Under the pieces are notes generated by a model. It saw only the letters and a program-made list of their open reading frames with translations, had not been told where the DNA came from and did not search any database. Below are positions 1 through 9,346 of a DNA stretch of 64,000 bases, in pieces. This DNA comes from Bradyrhizobium lupini (GTDB taxonomy: Bacteria > Pseudomonadota > Alphaproteobacteria > Rhizobiales > Xanthobacteraceae): NCBI RefSeq assembly GCF_040939785.1, contig NZ_CP162553.1:4092001-4156000 (forward strand), in the 5' to 3' direction. The position numbers and the translations under genes are program-made. Every line of letters begins with the position of its first letter. The first letter of the stretch is position 1.

Positions 1-140
1 TTGGACGTAAGCATTGCTTGTGAACACCTTCTGTCAATTTCGTCTTTGGTCGAACGCCGAAAATTATCTCGTGAAAACATATCGCATCACGATATATATT
101 AGCCTTTGTGAGTACGAGGCTGGTGGGTTCGGCGAGAGAA

Positions 141-755
141 ATGGCGCGGCAGACGACAGTGGCGGGTACCCGAAAGCGACGGTCGTGGCCGCAAGATGCG
201 GAGCGGCAGGAGGCGGCGTGGCCGGAAGAGGTGAGCGGGCAGCGGGCGACACCGCAGTCCGGCGATGCCTCGCGCATGCCCGATCCGCGCAACTGGCCGG
301 CCGGCCGGCGCGGGCCCGCCGTCGGCCCCGTTCAGGCGAAGCGCGCGCCCGGTCCGATGCAGAAGCTGAGCGTGCGCGCCCAGAACGTCCTCAAGGAACT
401 CGCGGTCGAGCTCACTGCCGAGCAACCGCCGAAGGGGAATTGGTCGCCCTCGCGCGAATTGCTGCTTGCGCTGACGGCCGAACGCCTCGCGACCGCGCGC
501 AATTGCGGTCCTCACACGATGAGGGAAATCATCGACTGGGCGCAGGGCTGTGGCGTGACGATCAAGCCGGTGATCCCGCCCGGCGGCTCGCTGTCGCAGA
601 TGTGGGCCGAGTTGATTAGCAATGCATCCGCGGGTGCCTTGACCAGCGCCGAGATTGCCGGCGCGCTGCAGCGCTCGATCCGGCGAAAGAGCGTCCGTAT
701 CCCGATCGCGTTCCAGGTCATCCTGGTGAAGATCCTGCTGTCCAGCTTCGAATAG
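141..755 (+). CDS. RNA polymerase alpha-CTD-like domain protein, function unknown
   Basis: About 204 residues from the ATG at 141; an in-frame GTG at 108 is an alternative start. The first ~75 residues are basic and low in complexity. The middle segment starts with LSVRAQNVLKEL and ends with ARNCGPHTMREI followed by a short helix and a glycine turn. This is the pattern of the RpoA C-terminal domain (LSVRxxNxLK...xNxGxxSLxEIxxxLxxxG), the helix-hairpin-helix fold that binds UP elements and activators. The N-terminal assembly domain of RpoA is absent, so this is a stand-alone CTD-like module. The remaining C-terminal ~60 residues are not recognised. A role in DNA or transcription-factor binding is inference from the fold resemblance only. 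Confidence 0.6.
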   Translation: MARQTTVAGTRKRRSWPQDAERQEAAWPEEVSGQRATPQSGDASRMPDPRNWPAGRRGPAVGPVQAKRAPGPMQKLSVRAQNVLKELAVELTAEQPPKGNWSPSRELLLALTAERLATARNCGPHTMREIIDWAQGCGVTIKPVIPPGGSLSQMWAELISNASAGALTSAEIAGALQRSIRRKSVRIPIAFQVILVKILLSSFE

Positions 756-930
756 GTGGCGATATTTGTGTGTCCGGGGCGCCGGTCGGTTGGTTCGGCT
801 TGGCCTTCCTTGCTAGTCTCGGTGAGGCCGCCCGTTGCACCGGCTGGCTCGACGTCGCAGGCAGGGAATGGCCCCATCGAAGCGGAAGACGACACGCCCG
901 GCGCGTGCTGTGCCCACAAAGGGTGGCGCG

Positions 931-1338
931 ATGCGCGAGGCCGACTACGGGGCGCTTGCGCAGTTTCGCTATCAGCTCCGAACCTTCCTGGCCTTCAGCG
1001 AAGCCGCGGCCCAGAGCGCCGGCTTGACGCCGCAGCAGCACCAGGCGCTGCTGGCGATCAAGGGATTGGCTGCCCCTGACGGCGCCAGCGTCGGCGACAT
1101 CGCGCGCTTCCTGCTGATCCGGCACCACACCGCGGTGGAGCTGGTGGATCGCATGGCGAAACTGAAGCTGATTGGCCGGGAAGCCGACCCGGATGATGCG
1201 CGGCGCGTCCTGGTCAAGCTGACAGCGAAGGGCGAGCGGAAGCTGCGATCCCTCTCGCGCATCCATCTGGACGAGCTCAGCGCCGCCGCGCCCGGTTTGG
1301 GCAAGATCCTGCGAGCGTTTCGAGCCAAGAGACGCTGA
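931..1338 (+). CDS. MarR family transcriptional regulator
   Basis: The preferred start is the ATG at 931, preceded by an AGGGTGG Shine-Dalgarno; upstream in-frame starts at 835 and 868 would add a basic, uninformative extension. The 135-residue product has the MarR winged-helix layout: a helical start (ALAFRY-like dimer region), then LTPQQHQALLAIKG, the recognition helix around IARFLLIRHHTAVELVDRM, and the wing with DPDDARRVLVKLTAKGE. MarR proteins are homodimeric repressors that usually release DNA on binding small phenolic or oxidised ligands. The gene converges on prfA with only 33 bases between stop codons. No obvious target is adjacent, so its regulon cannot be told from here. Confidence 0.85.
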   Translation: MREADYGALAQFRYQLRTFLAFSEAAAQSAGLTPQQHQALLAIKGLAAPDGASVGDIARFLLIRHHTAVELVDRMAKLKLIGREADPDDARRVLVKLTAKGERKLRSLSRIHLDELSAAAPGLGKILRAFRAKRR

Positions 1339-1371
1339 GGACACGCTGAAGAAAGCGCGAAGCCGCGAGCT

Positions 1372-2457
1372 CTACGCCGCCGCGCCCTGAGCGGCGAGCT
1401 GCGCGGCCTGGTGCTCGGTGGTCAGCGCGTCGGTCAGTTCGCCCAGCGCTTCGCCCGCCATCACCTGCGGCAGCTTATAGAGCGTCAAATTGATGCGGTG
1501 ATCGGTGACGCGTCCTTGCGGGAAATTATAAGTGCGGATGCGCTCGCTGCGGTCGCCGGAGCCGACCTTCTCCTTGCGCTCGGCCGAGCGCGCCGCGTCG
1601 AGGCGTTGCTGCTCGGCGTCGTAGATGCGCGAGCGCAGGATGTTCATGGCGGAAGCGCGATTCTTGTGCTGCGAGCGGCTATCCTGCATCATCACCACGA
1701 TGCCGGTCGGGATGTGGGTGATGCGGATCGCTGATTCGGTCTTGTTGACGTGCTGGCCGCCGGCGCCTCCGGCGCGCATCGTCTCGATACGCAAATCATC
1801 GTTCCGGATCTCGACGTCGACCTCCTCCACCTCGGGCATCACGGCGACGGTGGCGGCAGATGTGTGGATGCGCCCCTGCGTCTCGGTGTCCGGCACGCGC
1901 TGCACCCGGTGCACGCCGGACTCGAACTTCAGCTTCGAGAACGCGCCGCGGCCCTGCACCTCGGCGATGATTTCCTTGTAGCCGCCGACGCTGCCTTCGC
2001 TGGCCGAGATCACCTCGACCTTCCAGCCCTGCAGGGCCGCGAAGCGCTCGTACATCCGGAACAGGTCGCCGGCAAACAGCGAAGCCTCGTCGCCGCCGGT
2101 GCCGGCGCGGATTTCCAGCACCACGTTGCGATCGTCCATGGCGTCCTTCGGCAGCAGCGCGACGCGGATCTTCTGGACCAACTCCTCGATCTTCGGCGTC
2201 AGCTCGCCGCGCTCGGCTTCCGCCATGGCGCGCATCTCGGCATCGGTCGCGGGATCGGCGATCAGCGCCTCGGTGTCGGCGAGCTCCTTGAGGGCCGAAC
2301 GATAGGTCTTGACCGCTTCGATCAATGGCGTGAGCTCGGCGAGCTCACGCGTGATCTGCACATAGCGTTCGGAGGCGAGCTGACCGAGCGATTCGGCCTC
2401 GAGTGAGGCGTGATGCGCGAGCAGGACGTCCAGTTTGGCTTCGGGGAGTGACGACAT
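1372..2457 (-). CDS. prfA: Peptide chain release factor 1
   Basis: The 361-residue protein has the usual length for RF1. It recognises UAA and UAG in the ribosomal A site and triggers peptidyl-tRNA hydrolysis. The universal GGQ motif is present in [15 protein letters not shown]. The stop-codon selectivity tripeptide is of the PxT type ([19 protein letters not shown]), which marks RF1 rather than RF2 (SPF). The gene lies 56 bases downstream of ptsP on the same strand and may be cotranscribed with it. The release-factor methylase gene prmC, often next in order in related genomes as I recall, is not here: a convergent MarR gene follows instead. Confidence 0.97.
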   Translation of the reverse strand: MSSLPEAKLDVLLAHHASLEAESLGQLASERYVQITRELAELTPLIEAVKTYRSALKELADTEALIADPATDAEMRAMAEAERGELTPKIEELVQKIRVALLPKDAMDDRNVVLEIRAGTGGDEASLFAGDLFRMYERFAALQGWKVEVISASEGSVGGYKEIIAEVQGRGAFSKLKFESGVHRVQRVPDTETQGRIHTSAATVAVMPEVEEVDVEIRNDDLRIETMRAGGAGGQHVNKTESAIRITHIPTGIVVMMQDSRSQHKNRASAMNILRSRIYDAEQQRLDAARSAERKEKVGSGDRSERIRTYNFPQGRVTDHRINLTLYKLPQVMAGEALGELTDALTTEHQAAQLAAQGAAA

Positions 2458-2513
2458 CGGTTCGGTCTCAAATGCGGAAAAGGGCGAGGCGGCAGGAGGG
2501 GGCGACAGGCCCG

Positions 2514-4781
2514 CTACAAGGCCAGGCCTTCGGCCTCGGCAAATTCCGTCAGCTTCTGCCGGATCGAGACGCTGCCGGCGGGCGCGTCCAGCAACGGCCC
2601 GAGCATCGCCTCGGCCTTCTTGGCGTCGAGATCGAGCACCATGGCCTTGACCGGGCCGAGCGCGGTGGCCGAGAGCGACAGCGAGCGATAGCCCATCCCG
2701 ATCAGCGCCAGCGCGCCGATCGGTTTCGACGCCATCTCGCCGCAGAGCGACAGCGATTTGTTCGCGGCTTGCGTCTTGCGTGCGATGTCGCGAAGCGCGC
2801 GCAGGATCGGCGCCGACATGGTGTCGAAGCGCTCCGAGACTTTCGCGTTGCCGCGGTCGACCGCGAACAGGAACTGGAACAGATCGTTGGAGCCGACCGA
2901 GATGAAGTCGACCTTCTTCAGGAGCTCGTCGAGCTGATAAAGCAGCGCCGGCACCTCGACCATGGTGCCGATGTCGATCCGCTCCGGCAGCGTGTGGCCG
3001 TGCTGGCGCAGATAGGTCAGTTCGCGTTCGACCAGCGCCTTCGCAGAATCGAATTCACCCACCTCCGAGATCATCGGGAACATGATGCGCAGCGCGCGGC
3101 CGCCGCCGGCGCGCAGCAGTGCGCGGATCTGCCCGCGCAACAGGCCGGGACGGTCGAGCCCGAGCCGGATCGCGCGCCATCCGAGCGCGGGGTTCTCCTC
3201 GATTACCGCCTCCATATAAGGCAGCGCCTTGTCGCCGCCGATGTCGAGGGTGCGGAAGGTGACGGGCTTGGTGCCGGCGGCATCCAGCACGGTGCGATAG
3301 AGCGCGAGCTGGTCGCTGGTGCGCGGCAGGCTCTGGCCGACCATGAATTGCAGCTCGGTGCGGAACAGGCCGATGCCGGCGCTGCCGGTGTCTTCGATGT
3401 GCGGCAAGTCGATCGCTAGACCCGCATTGATCATCAGCTCGACCTTCTGGCCGTCCTTGGTGACGCAGGGCCGGTCGCGCAGCGCCAGATACTGCGCCTG
3501 GCGGCGGGCCCGGAAGCGCACGCGCTCGGCGAAGGCCGCTTCGACCTCCTGCGATGGGCGCACATAGATCATGCCGGAGGTGCCGTCGACGATGACGGCG
3601 TCGCCGGGATCGGCGATACCAGGCGCGTTCGGGACTTCGCCGACCGCGGGAATGCCGAGCGCGCGCGCCACGATCGAGACGTGGGAATTGGCGGTGCCTT
3701 CCTCCAATATGATGCCGCGCAGGCGCTTGCGGTCATAGTCGAGCAGCGCCGCCGGGCCCATCGCGCGCGCGATGACGATGGCGTTGTCGGGCAATTGTTC
3801 GCGTGACGGCGCGTGATCCTGGCCGACCAGCTGTCGCATCAGGCGATAGCCGAGATCCTCGAGATCATGCAGCCGGTCGCGCAAATAGGGATCTGTCGAG
3901 CGCAGCATGCGCGCGCGGGTGTCGGATTGCACACGCTCGACGGCGGCTTCCGCCGTGAGGCCGGTGGCGACCGCCTCGTGCAGCTTGTGCGACCAGCCCT
4001 GGTCGTTGGCGAACATGCGGTAGGCTTCCAGCACCTCGCGATGCTCGCCGCCCTCGGCGACGTCGCCGCGCTCCAGCATGCGGTCGAGATCGGCGCGCAG
4101 CTTGGCGAGCGCGGTGTCGAGCCGCTTGATCTCCTTTGGCAGGTCCTCGGCGATGTAGTCCTTGATAACCACGCGCGGCTCGTGCAGCACGACATGGCCG
4201 AGTGCGATGCCTTCCGACAGGATGGCGCCGACCTTCTGCGCCGAATGGCGCGCCGCGGGCTCATGGCCTGGCTGGGCCAGCGCAGACAGCTCGCCGGAGG
4301 CGATCAGCTCCGCCAGCACCATCGCGGTGGTCTGAAGCGCCTCGAGCTCCTCCTCGACATAGTTGCGCTTGGCGCGATTCTGCACCACCAGCACGCCGAG
4401 CGTGTTGCCGGCGCGCAGGATCGGCACGCCGAGGAAGGAGTGGTAAATCTCTTCGCCGGTCTCCGGGCGGAACGAGAAGGCCGGATGGCTTTGCGCATCG
4501 CTTAGGTTGAGAGGCGTTGCCTCGCTCGCGACCAGGCCGACCAGGCCCTCATGGGCGCTGAGCACGGTGTGGTGCACCGCCTCGCGGTTGAGGCCTTCGG
4601 TGGCATAGAGCTCGAGCGTGTTGTCGACGCGCAGCACATAGACCGAGCACACCTCGGCCACCATGTTGGCGGCGATCAGCACCACGATCTTGTCCAGCCG
4701 CTCCTGGGCCGAGACCTGCTCCGCCATGGTTTCGCGGAGCCGTCTCAACAAGACGCGGGGACCTCCCGACGCGCTCCGCAT
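2514..4781 (-). CDS. ptsP: Phosphoenolpyruvate-protein phosphotransferase PtsP (EI-Ntr)
   Basis: This is the first enzyme of the nitrogen phosphotransferase relay; it autophosphorylates from PEP and passes phosphate to NPr. The 755-residue order is typical: an N-terminal GAF domain (about residues 20-165; NHxxL-type core with GLVGLVASE and [16 protein letters not shown]), the EI N-terminal and swivel domain with the phosphohistidine near residue 367 in [19 protein letters not shown], and the C-terminal TIM-barrel PEP-binding domain with [24 protein letters not shown] and LCGEMASKP. An in-frame ATG at 4727 is another possible start. It lies downstream of lysC, but the 269-base gap with strong hairpins suggests a separate promoter. 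Confidence 0.96.
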   Translation of the reverse strand: MRSASGGPRVLLRRLRETMAEQVSAQERLDKIVVLIAANMVAEVCSVYVLRVDNTLELYATEGLNREAVHHTVLSAHEGLVGLVASEATPLNLSDAQSHPAFSFRPETGEEIYHSFLGVPILRAGNTLGVLVVQNRAKRNYVEEELEALQTTAMVLAELIASGELSALAQPGHEPAARHSAQKVGAILSEGIALGHVVLHEPRVVIKDYIAEDLPKEIKRLDTALAKLRADLDRMLERGDVAEGGEHREVLEAYRMFANDQGWSHKLHEAVATGLTAEAAVERVQSDTRARMLRSTDPYLRDRLHDLEDLGYRLMRQLVGQDHAPSREQLPDNAIVIARAMGPAALLDYDRKRLRGIILEEGTANSHVSIVARALGIPAVGEVPNAPGIADPGDAVIVDGTSGMIYVRPSQEVEAAFAERVRFRARRQAQYLALRDRPCVTKDGQKVELMINAGLAIDLPHIEDTGSAGIGLFRTELQFMVGQSLPRTSDQLALYRTVLDAAGTKPVTFRTLDIGGDKALPYMEAVIEENPALGWRAIRLGLDRPGLLRGQIRALLRAGGGRALRIMFPMISEVGEFDSAKALVERELTYLRQHGHTLPERIDIGTMVEVPALLYQLDELLKKVDFISVGSNDLFQFLFAVDRGNAKVSERFDTMSAPILRALRDIARKTQAANKSLSLCGEMASKPIGALALIGMGYRSLSLSATALGPVKAMVLDLDAKKAEAMLGPLLDAPAGSVSIRQKLTEFAEAEGLAL

Positions 4782-4993
4782 GAACCGTCAATCTCCTCCG
4801 TCTGCCGGGGCCGAAAGGACCCGCGGCGGCTCGCCCAGAAATCCAGAAAAACAACAAATTTGCTCGTCCGGCGCCAGCCCCGGCGGTTGCCTGGGCCGAA
4901 TCAGCACCGCCTCAACTGGGGCACAGTTTCTGGCAGCCCACCCAGTTCGCCGTATAGCGAATTGGGGCTTGTTTTGCCAAGCAAAACGCCTGC

Positions 4994-5025
4994 CAAACGC
5001 GAAAGTGTGGACACCTTCGCGTTTG
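4994..5025 (-). terminator. Strong hairpin downstream of lysC, possible terminator
   Basis: A 10-bp perfect stem (CAAACGCGAA at 4994-5003 pairing with TTCGCGTTTG at 5016-5025) with further inner pairing (GTGT/ACAC) lies 25 bases past the lysC stop. A second smaller hairpin, GTTTTGC-caa-GCAAAAC, follows at about 4971-4987. Neither has a clean U-tract on the minus strand, so this may be a terminator, an mRNA 3' stabiliser or a pause element. Confidence 0.4.
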
Positions 5026-5050
5026 CTGCGACCGCTAAGAGAAAATTAGC

Positions 5051-6307
5051 CTAAGCCTGATCGAGACCGTAGAGCGTGTGCAGGGTGCGCACCGCAAGCT
5101 CGGTATAGGCGGTGTCGATTAGAACCGAGAATTTGATCTCGGAGGTTGTAATGGCCCGGATGTTGATATTCCGTCCTGCGAGGGCCGAGAACGCCTGGGC
5201 GGCAACGCCGGCATGGCTGCGCATGCCGCTGCCGATCACCGAGATCTTGGCGACATCGGTAGCCGTGTCGAGCCGGGCATAATTGATCTGGCTCTTGGCC
5301 GCGGTAATCGTCTCCTTGGCCCTGGTGTAGTCGGCGGCCGGGACCGTGAAGGTGAGGTCGGTGGTCTTCCCGTCCTCGGAGACGTTCTGCACGATCATGT
5401 CGACGTTGATGTTGGCATTGGCGAGCGGGCCGAAGATCGACGCCGCCACGCCGGGCTTGTCCTCGATCTGGCGTACCGAGATCTGGGCCTCGTCCTTCGA
5501 AAAGGCGATGCCGGTGACGATGTGGCTTTCCATGATCTCCTCCTCGCTGCAGATCAGCGTGCCGGGCGGCTGGTTGGCATGCGGGTCGATATCCTCGGGC
5601 TTGTCGAAGCTCGAGCGGACGAAAATTGGCATGTTGTGGACCATGCCGAGTTCCACCGAGCGGACCTGGAGCACCTTGGCGCCCTGGGAGGCCAGCTCCA
5701 GCATGTCTTCAAATGCGATCTTGTCGAGCCGGCGCGCCTTCGGCACGATTCGCGGATCGGTGGTGTAGACACCGTCGACGTCGGTGTAGATGTCGCAGCG
5801 GTCCGCCTTCACGGCGGCGGCGATCGCCACGGCCGAGGTATCGGAGCCGCCGCGGCCGAGCGTGGTGATGCGGTTGGTCTCGGGGTTGATGCCCTGGAAG
5901 CCGGCGATCACGGCGACTTCCTTGCGCTCCCTGAAGCGCTTGATGATCTCGCTGCCGTCGATGCCCTCGATCCGGGCCGAAGCATGGGCGTCGCTGGTCG
6001 TGATCGGGATCTGCCAGCCCTGCCAGGAGCGGGCCTGGATACCCATGCCCTGAAGCACGATGGCAAGCAGGCCGGACGTCACCTGTTCGCCCGAGGCGAC
6101 CACGGCGTCGTATTCGCGCGCGTCGTGCATCGGCGAGGCCTCGGTGCACCAGGCCACCAGCTCGTTGGTTTTACCGGACATCGCCGAGACGACCACGGCC
6201 ACTTCATGGCCGGCGTCGACCTCACGCTTCACATGGCGTGCGACGTTGCGGATACGTTCGATGTTGGCGACGGACGTGCCGCCGAATTTCATCACGAGGC
6301 GGCTCAT
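5051..6307 (-). CDS. lysC: Aspartokinase
   Basis: The enzyme phosphorylates aspartate, the first step of lysine, methionine, threonine and diaminopimelate synthesis. The 418-residue protein begins with the kinase motif MKFGGTSVANIERI and contains GRGGSDTSAVAIAAA and the aspartate-binding TDVDGVYTTDPR. The C-terminal third (from about residue 265) holds two ACT domains (EAQISVRQIEDKPGVAA..., and VSVIGSGMRSHAGVAAQAF...), the usual site of feedback control by lysine or threonine. Length and order match monofunctional class aspartokinases of alphaproteobacteria. It is transcribed toward ptsP. Confidence 0.97.
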   Translation of the reverse strand: MSRLVMKFGGTSVANIERIRNVARHVKREVDAGHEVAVVVSAMSGKTNELVAWCTEASPMHDAREYDAVVASGEQVTSGLLAIVLQGMGIQARSWQGWQIPITTSDAHASARIEGIDGSEIIKRFRERKEVAVIAGFQGINPETNRITTLGRGGSDTSAVAIAAAVKADRCDIYTDVDGVYTTDPRIVPKARRLDKIAFEDMLELASQGAKVLQVRSVELGMVHNMPIFVRSSFDKPEDIDPHANQPPGTLICSEEEIMESHIVTGIAFSKDEAQISVRQIEDKPGVAASIFGPLANANINVDMIVQNVSEDGKTTDLTFTVPAADYTRAKETITAAKSQINYARLDTATDVAKISVIGSGMRSHAGVAAQAFSALAGRNINIRAITTSEIKFSVLIDTAYTELAVRTLHTLYGLDQA

Positions 6308-6457
6308 GACGACGCGTGCATTCCTTCATAAGGATCAGTATGGTGGCCCGCACTGGACGGGCCTCGCGGACACCGACCGCGCGTATACATAGCGGCGGGG
6401 CCGGGGGCAAGCGGGTTCCTGCGGGGCAGGGTGCGGGGTAGTGGGTTAACCGAGATC

Positions 6458-6925
6458 ATGGCGCGCTATATCGACGAGATCCTGCAGCCTGGCGAGAAGG
6501 TGCTGTATTCGACCAATGCGCACTGGATCTTCTATTTTCCGGCGATCCTGGCCTGGATCGTGGCGCTGGTCCTGTTCGTCCTGTCCCGGCAAACCACCGT
6601 CGAGGGGCTCGTCATGCTCTGTCTGGTTGCGGCCGGCCTGGTCGCTCTGGCGGCGCTGTACTGGACTGTGAAGGGCTGGTTCCATCGCTTTACCACCGAG
6701 ACCGACGTGACCAATTTGCGGGTCGTGCACAAGACCGGCTTCATCAAGCGCCGCACCTTCGAGATGGCGCTGGACAAGGTCGAGAGCGTCGATGTCGATC
6801 AGACCATTCTTGGACGAATTCTCAACTACGGCGACGTGACGATTCGCGGCGTCGGCGAGGGGATCGAGACGATCAAGACCATCGCCTCGCCGCTCGCCTT
6901 CCGTAGTTCGATCACCACGCGGTAG
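6458..6925 (+). CDS. PH domain-containing (bPH2/DUF304-type) membrane protein
   Basis: The start is taken at ATG 6458 (MARYIDEILQPGEK), which matches the usual opening of this family; an upstream in-frame start at 6431 is unlikely. The ~155-residue protein has two adjacent transmembrane segments (about residues 20-40 and 47-65) followed by a bacterial PH-like beta domain (TDVTNLRVVHKTGFIKRRTFEMALDKVESV, then ILNYGDVTIRG). The family is widespread and its molecular function is poorly defined. It lies 14 bases upstream of ubiG and may be cotranscribed. Confidence 0.85.
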   Translation: MARYIDEILQPGEKVLYSTNAHWIFYFPAILAWIVALVLFVLSRQTTVEGLVMLCLVAAGLVALAALYWTVKGWFHRFTTETDVTNLRVVHKTGFIKRRTFEMALDKVESVDVDQTILGRILNYGDVTIRGVGEGIETIKTIASPLAFRSSITTR

Positions 6926-6939
6926 GACCGCGCGTAACC

Positions 6940-7713
6940 ATGAGCATGCAGCAAGATACTTCCGTAACCGCAAGCACCTCGCCGGGCTCGACCGTCGATG
7001 CCGCCGAGATCGCGAAATTCTCAAAGCTCTCGGCGGAGTGGTGGGATCCCAACGGCAAGATGGCACCGCTGCACCGGATCAACCCGCTGCGGCTCGGCTA
7101 TATCCGCGATGCCGCCTGCCGCAAGTTCGAGCGCAACGCGCGCAGCCTCAACTGCCTCGGCGGTCTGCGCGTGCTCGACATCGGCTGTGGCGCCGGCCTG
7201 CTCTGCGAGCCGTTGTCGCGCCTGGGTGCGCAGGTCATCGGCGTCGATCCGTCGGTCAGCAACATCGCGGCCGCCAAGCTGCATGCCGACAAGGCGCACC
7301 TCGCGATCGACTATCGCTGCACCACGGTTGAGGAGATCGACCCGCGCGAGCGCTTCGACATCGTTCTGGCGATGGAGGTGGTCGAGCACGTCGTCGACGT
7401 CGGCGTTTTCCTGAAGCGCTGCGCCGCGATGCTGAAGCCGAACGGCCTGATGGTGGTCTCGACGCTGAACAGGAACTGGAAGAGCTTTGCGCTTGCCATC
7501 GTCGGCGCTGAATATGTCCTGCGCTGGCTGCCGCGCGGCACCCACGAGTGGAACAAGTTCGTCACCCCCGACGAGCTGACGAAATACCTGCTCGACAACC
7601 GCCTGGTCATCACCGAGCAGACCGGCGTCGTCTACAGCCCCTTCGCTGACAAATGGACCCTCTCGTCAGACATGGACGTGAACTACATGGTGGTGGCGGA
7701 AGGCATGGTGTGA
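6940..7713 (+). CDS. ubiG: Ubiquinone biosynthesis O-methyltransferase
   Basis: The 257-residue SAM-dependent enzyme performs both O-methylations of ubiquinone synthesis. SAM motif I is VLDIGCGAGLLCEPLSRLG near residues 77-95, followed by the acidic motif IGVDPS and post-motif LAMEVVEHV. The N-terminus shows the family features EIAKFSKLSAEWWDPNGKMAPLHRINPLRLGYI. Length is normal. Confidence 0.96.
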   Translation: MSMQQDTSVTASTSPGSTVDAAEIAKFSKLSAEWWDPNGKMAPLHRINPLRLGYIRDAACRKFERNARSLNCLGGLRVLDIGCGAGLLCEPLSRLGAQVIGVDPSVSNIAAAKLHADKAHLAIDYRCTTVEEIDPRERFDIVLAMEVVEHVVDVGVFLKRCAAMLKPNGLMVVSTLNRNWKSFALAIVGAEYVLRWLPRGTHEWNKFVTPDELTKYLLDNRLVITEQTGVVYSPFADKWTLSSDMDVNYMVVAEGMV

Positions 7714-7964
7714 GGCGTTGCCGCTTCCAAACATTCGGCGTCGTCTGACGAAAGCCAGGGTCTAGTTAGGCGAAAACTGATAATTACGAGTCTTCGCCAA
7801 ACCACTCCCTGGGGTAATGGGTCCTGGATCTGCGCTTCGCTTGTCCAGGACGACACCGAATTCGTCAGGCAAGCATCGCACCCATGACATCCGCGTGATT
7901 GACCTGCTTGAGCGCGAGCGGCACGTTGACTCAACGTCCTCTCGCTCCCAGCGCAGTCCCACCC

Positions 7965-8864
7965 ATGTTGACCATCGCCAGCCTCTGGATTCCCTTCACC
8001 GTCATTGCCTCGCTTGGCCAGGTCGCGCGCAATGCGATGCAGCGGTCGCTGACGAAGCCGCTGGGGACCTGGGGCGCAACCAATATCCGCTTCCTGTTCG
8101 GCTTTCCGTTCTCGCTGCTTTTCCTGGCGGTGGTGCTGGTCGCCACCGGCGATCATCTCGACATGCCGCCCGGTGTGTTCTGGCTGTGGCTCCTGCTCGG
8201 CGCGCTCAGCCAGATCGTCGCGACCGGCCTGATGCTGCTCGCCATGAACGACCGCTCCTTCGTGGTGACGACGGCCTATCTGAAAACCGAGGCGATCCAG
8301 ACCGCCATCTTCGGCTTCGTCTTCCTCGGCGATCATCTGACATGGCTGAAGGTGCTTGCGATCGTGATCGCGACAATCGGCGTCGTCATCACCGCGCTGC
8401 GGCCCGGCGGCGAGAAGAGCTTTGCCGAATTGAAGCCGACCATCACCGGCCTCGTCGCGGCCGCGGCCTTCGCGCTCTCTGCGGTCGGCTTCCGCGGCGC
8501 CATCATCAACGTGCCTGATGTCTCGTTCGTGACTGCGGCATCGTTCACGCTGGTGCTCGGCCTGTTCGTGCAGACGCTGATCCTGACGGTCTATCTGCTC
8601 TGGCGGGCGCCAAAAGTGCTTCAGTCGATCCTGAGGCTTTGGAAGCCATCGCTGCTCGCCGGCTTCATGGGCGCCTTCGCCTCGCAGTTCTGGTTCCTAG
8701 CGTTCGCGCTGACGGCCGCCGCCAATGTCCGCACCCTCGCTTTGATCGAGGTGCTGTTCGCGCAAGGCGTGGCGTACTATTCGTTCAAGCAGCCGATCGC
8801 GCCGCGCGAGATTATTGGCATCGTGCTGATCGTGGTCGGCGTGGCGGTGTTGGTGGGAGTCTAA
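7965..8864 (+). CDS. DMT superfamily (EamA) transporter
   Basis: The start is taken at ATG 7965, giving 299 residues. The protein is almost entirely hydrophobic, with about ten predicted transmembrane segments in two EamA-like halves (first half includes LTKPLGTWGATNIRFLFGFPFSLLFL; second half ends in EIIGIVLIVVGVAVLVGV). Such proteins export or import metabolites across the inner membrane; the substrate cannot be read from sequence. Its 3' end converges on the DUF1178 gene, overlapping it by four bases at the stop codons. Confidence 0.85.
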   Translation: MLTIASLWIPFTVIASLGQVARNAMQRSLTKPLGTWGATNIRFLFGFPFSLLFLAVVLVATGDHLDMPPGVFWLWLLLGALSQIVATGLMLLAMNDRSFVVTTAYLKTEAIQTAIFGFVFLGDHLTWLKVLAIVIATIGVVITALRPGGEKSFAELKPTITGLVAAAAFALSAVGFRGAIINVPDVSFVTAASFTLVLGLFVQTLILTVYLLWRAPKVLQSILRLWKPSLLAGFMGAFASQFWFLAFALTAAANVRTLALIEVLFAQGVAYYSFKQPIAPREIIGIVLIVVGVAVLVGV

Positions 8865-9346
8865 TTCCGATCTTCCGGCAGCGTCGGCAGCGGCGACACC
8901 TCGATGCCTTCGTCGATCAGCGACTTGGCCTCGTCGGGCGAGGCCTCGCCATAGATCGGACGGTGCTCCTTGTCGCCGTAATGCATCGCGCGGGCTTCGG
9001 TGGCGAATCGCTCGCCGACATTGTCGGCGTTCTTCACGATGTGATCGCGCAGCTCCTTGAGCTTGGCGCGCAGCTCGCGCTCCTGCGCCATCAACAGCGA
9101 GGTCGGTGCGGATTGCGCAGCCTGAGGCGCGGTCGCCGTGGCGGTGGGCTCAGGCGGCGGCGTGGCGCGTCCGCGGCCCTTCTTGCCGACGATGCGCGGC
9201 GCCATGATCGCCTTGTCGACCTTGGCCGAGCCGCAGATCGGACAGGTCACGAGCTTGCGCTTCACCTGCTGGTCGTACGCGGCCGAGCTCTGGAACCAAC
9301 TCTCGAAGTCGTGGCTCCGGTCGCAGCGGAGCGCGTAGCGGATCAT
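8861..9346 (-). CDS. DUF1178 family protein
   Basis: 161 residues from ATG 9346. The N-terminus (MIRYALRCDRSHDFESWFQSS) and the CPICGS zinc-ribbon-like pair near residue 37 identify the DUF1178 family, whose function is unknown. A Pro/Ala-rich linker follows, then a helical C-terminus with MHYGDKEHRPIYGEASPDEAKSL-type conservation. Its start overlaps the stop of the nitrilase gene in an ATGA arrangement, so the two are translationally coupled, as is common in this order in related genomes. Confidence 0.9.
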   Translation of the reverse strand: MIRYALRCDRSHDFESWFQSSAAYDQQVKRKLVTCPICGSAKVDKAIMAPRIVGKKGRGRATPPPEPTATATAPQAAQSAPTSLLMAQERELRAKLKELRDHIVKNADNVGERFATEARAMHYGDKEHRPIYGEASPDEAKSLIDEGIEVSPLPTLPEDRN

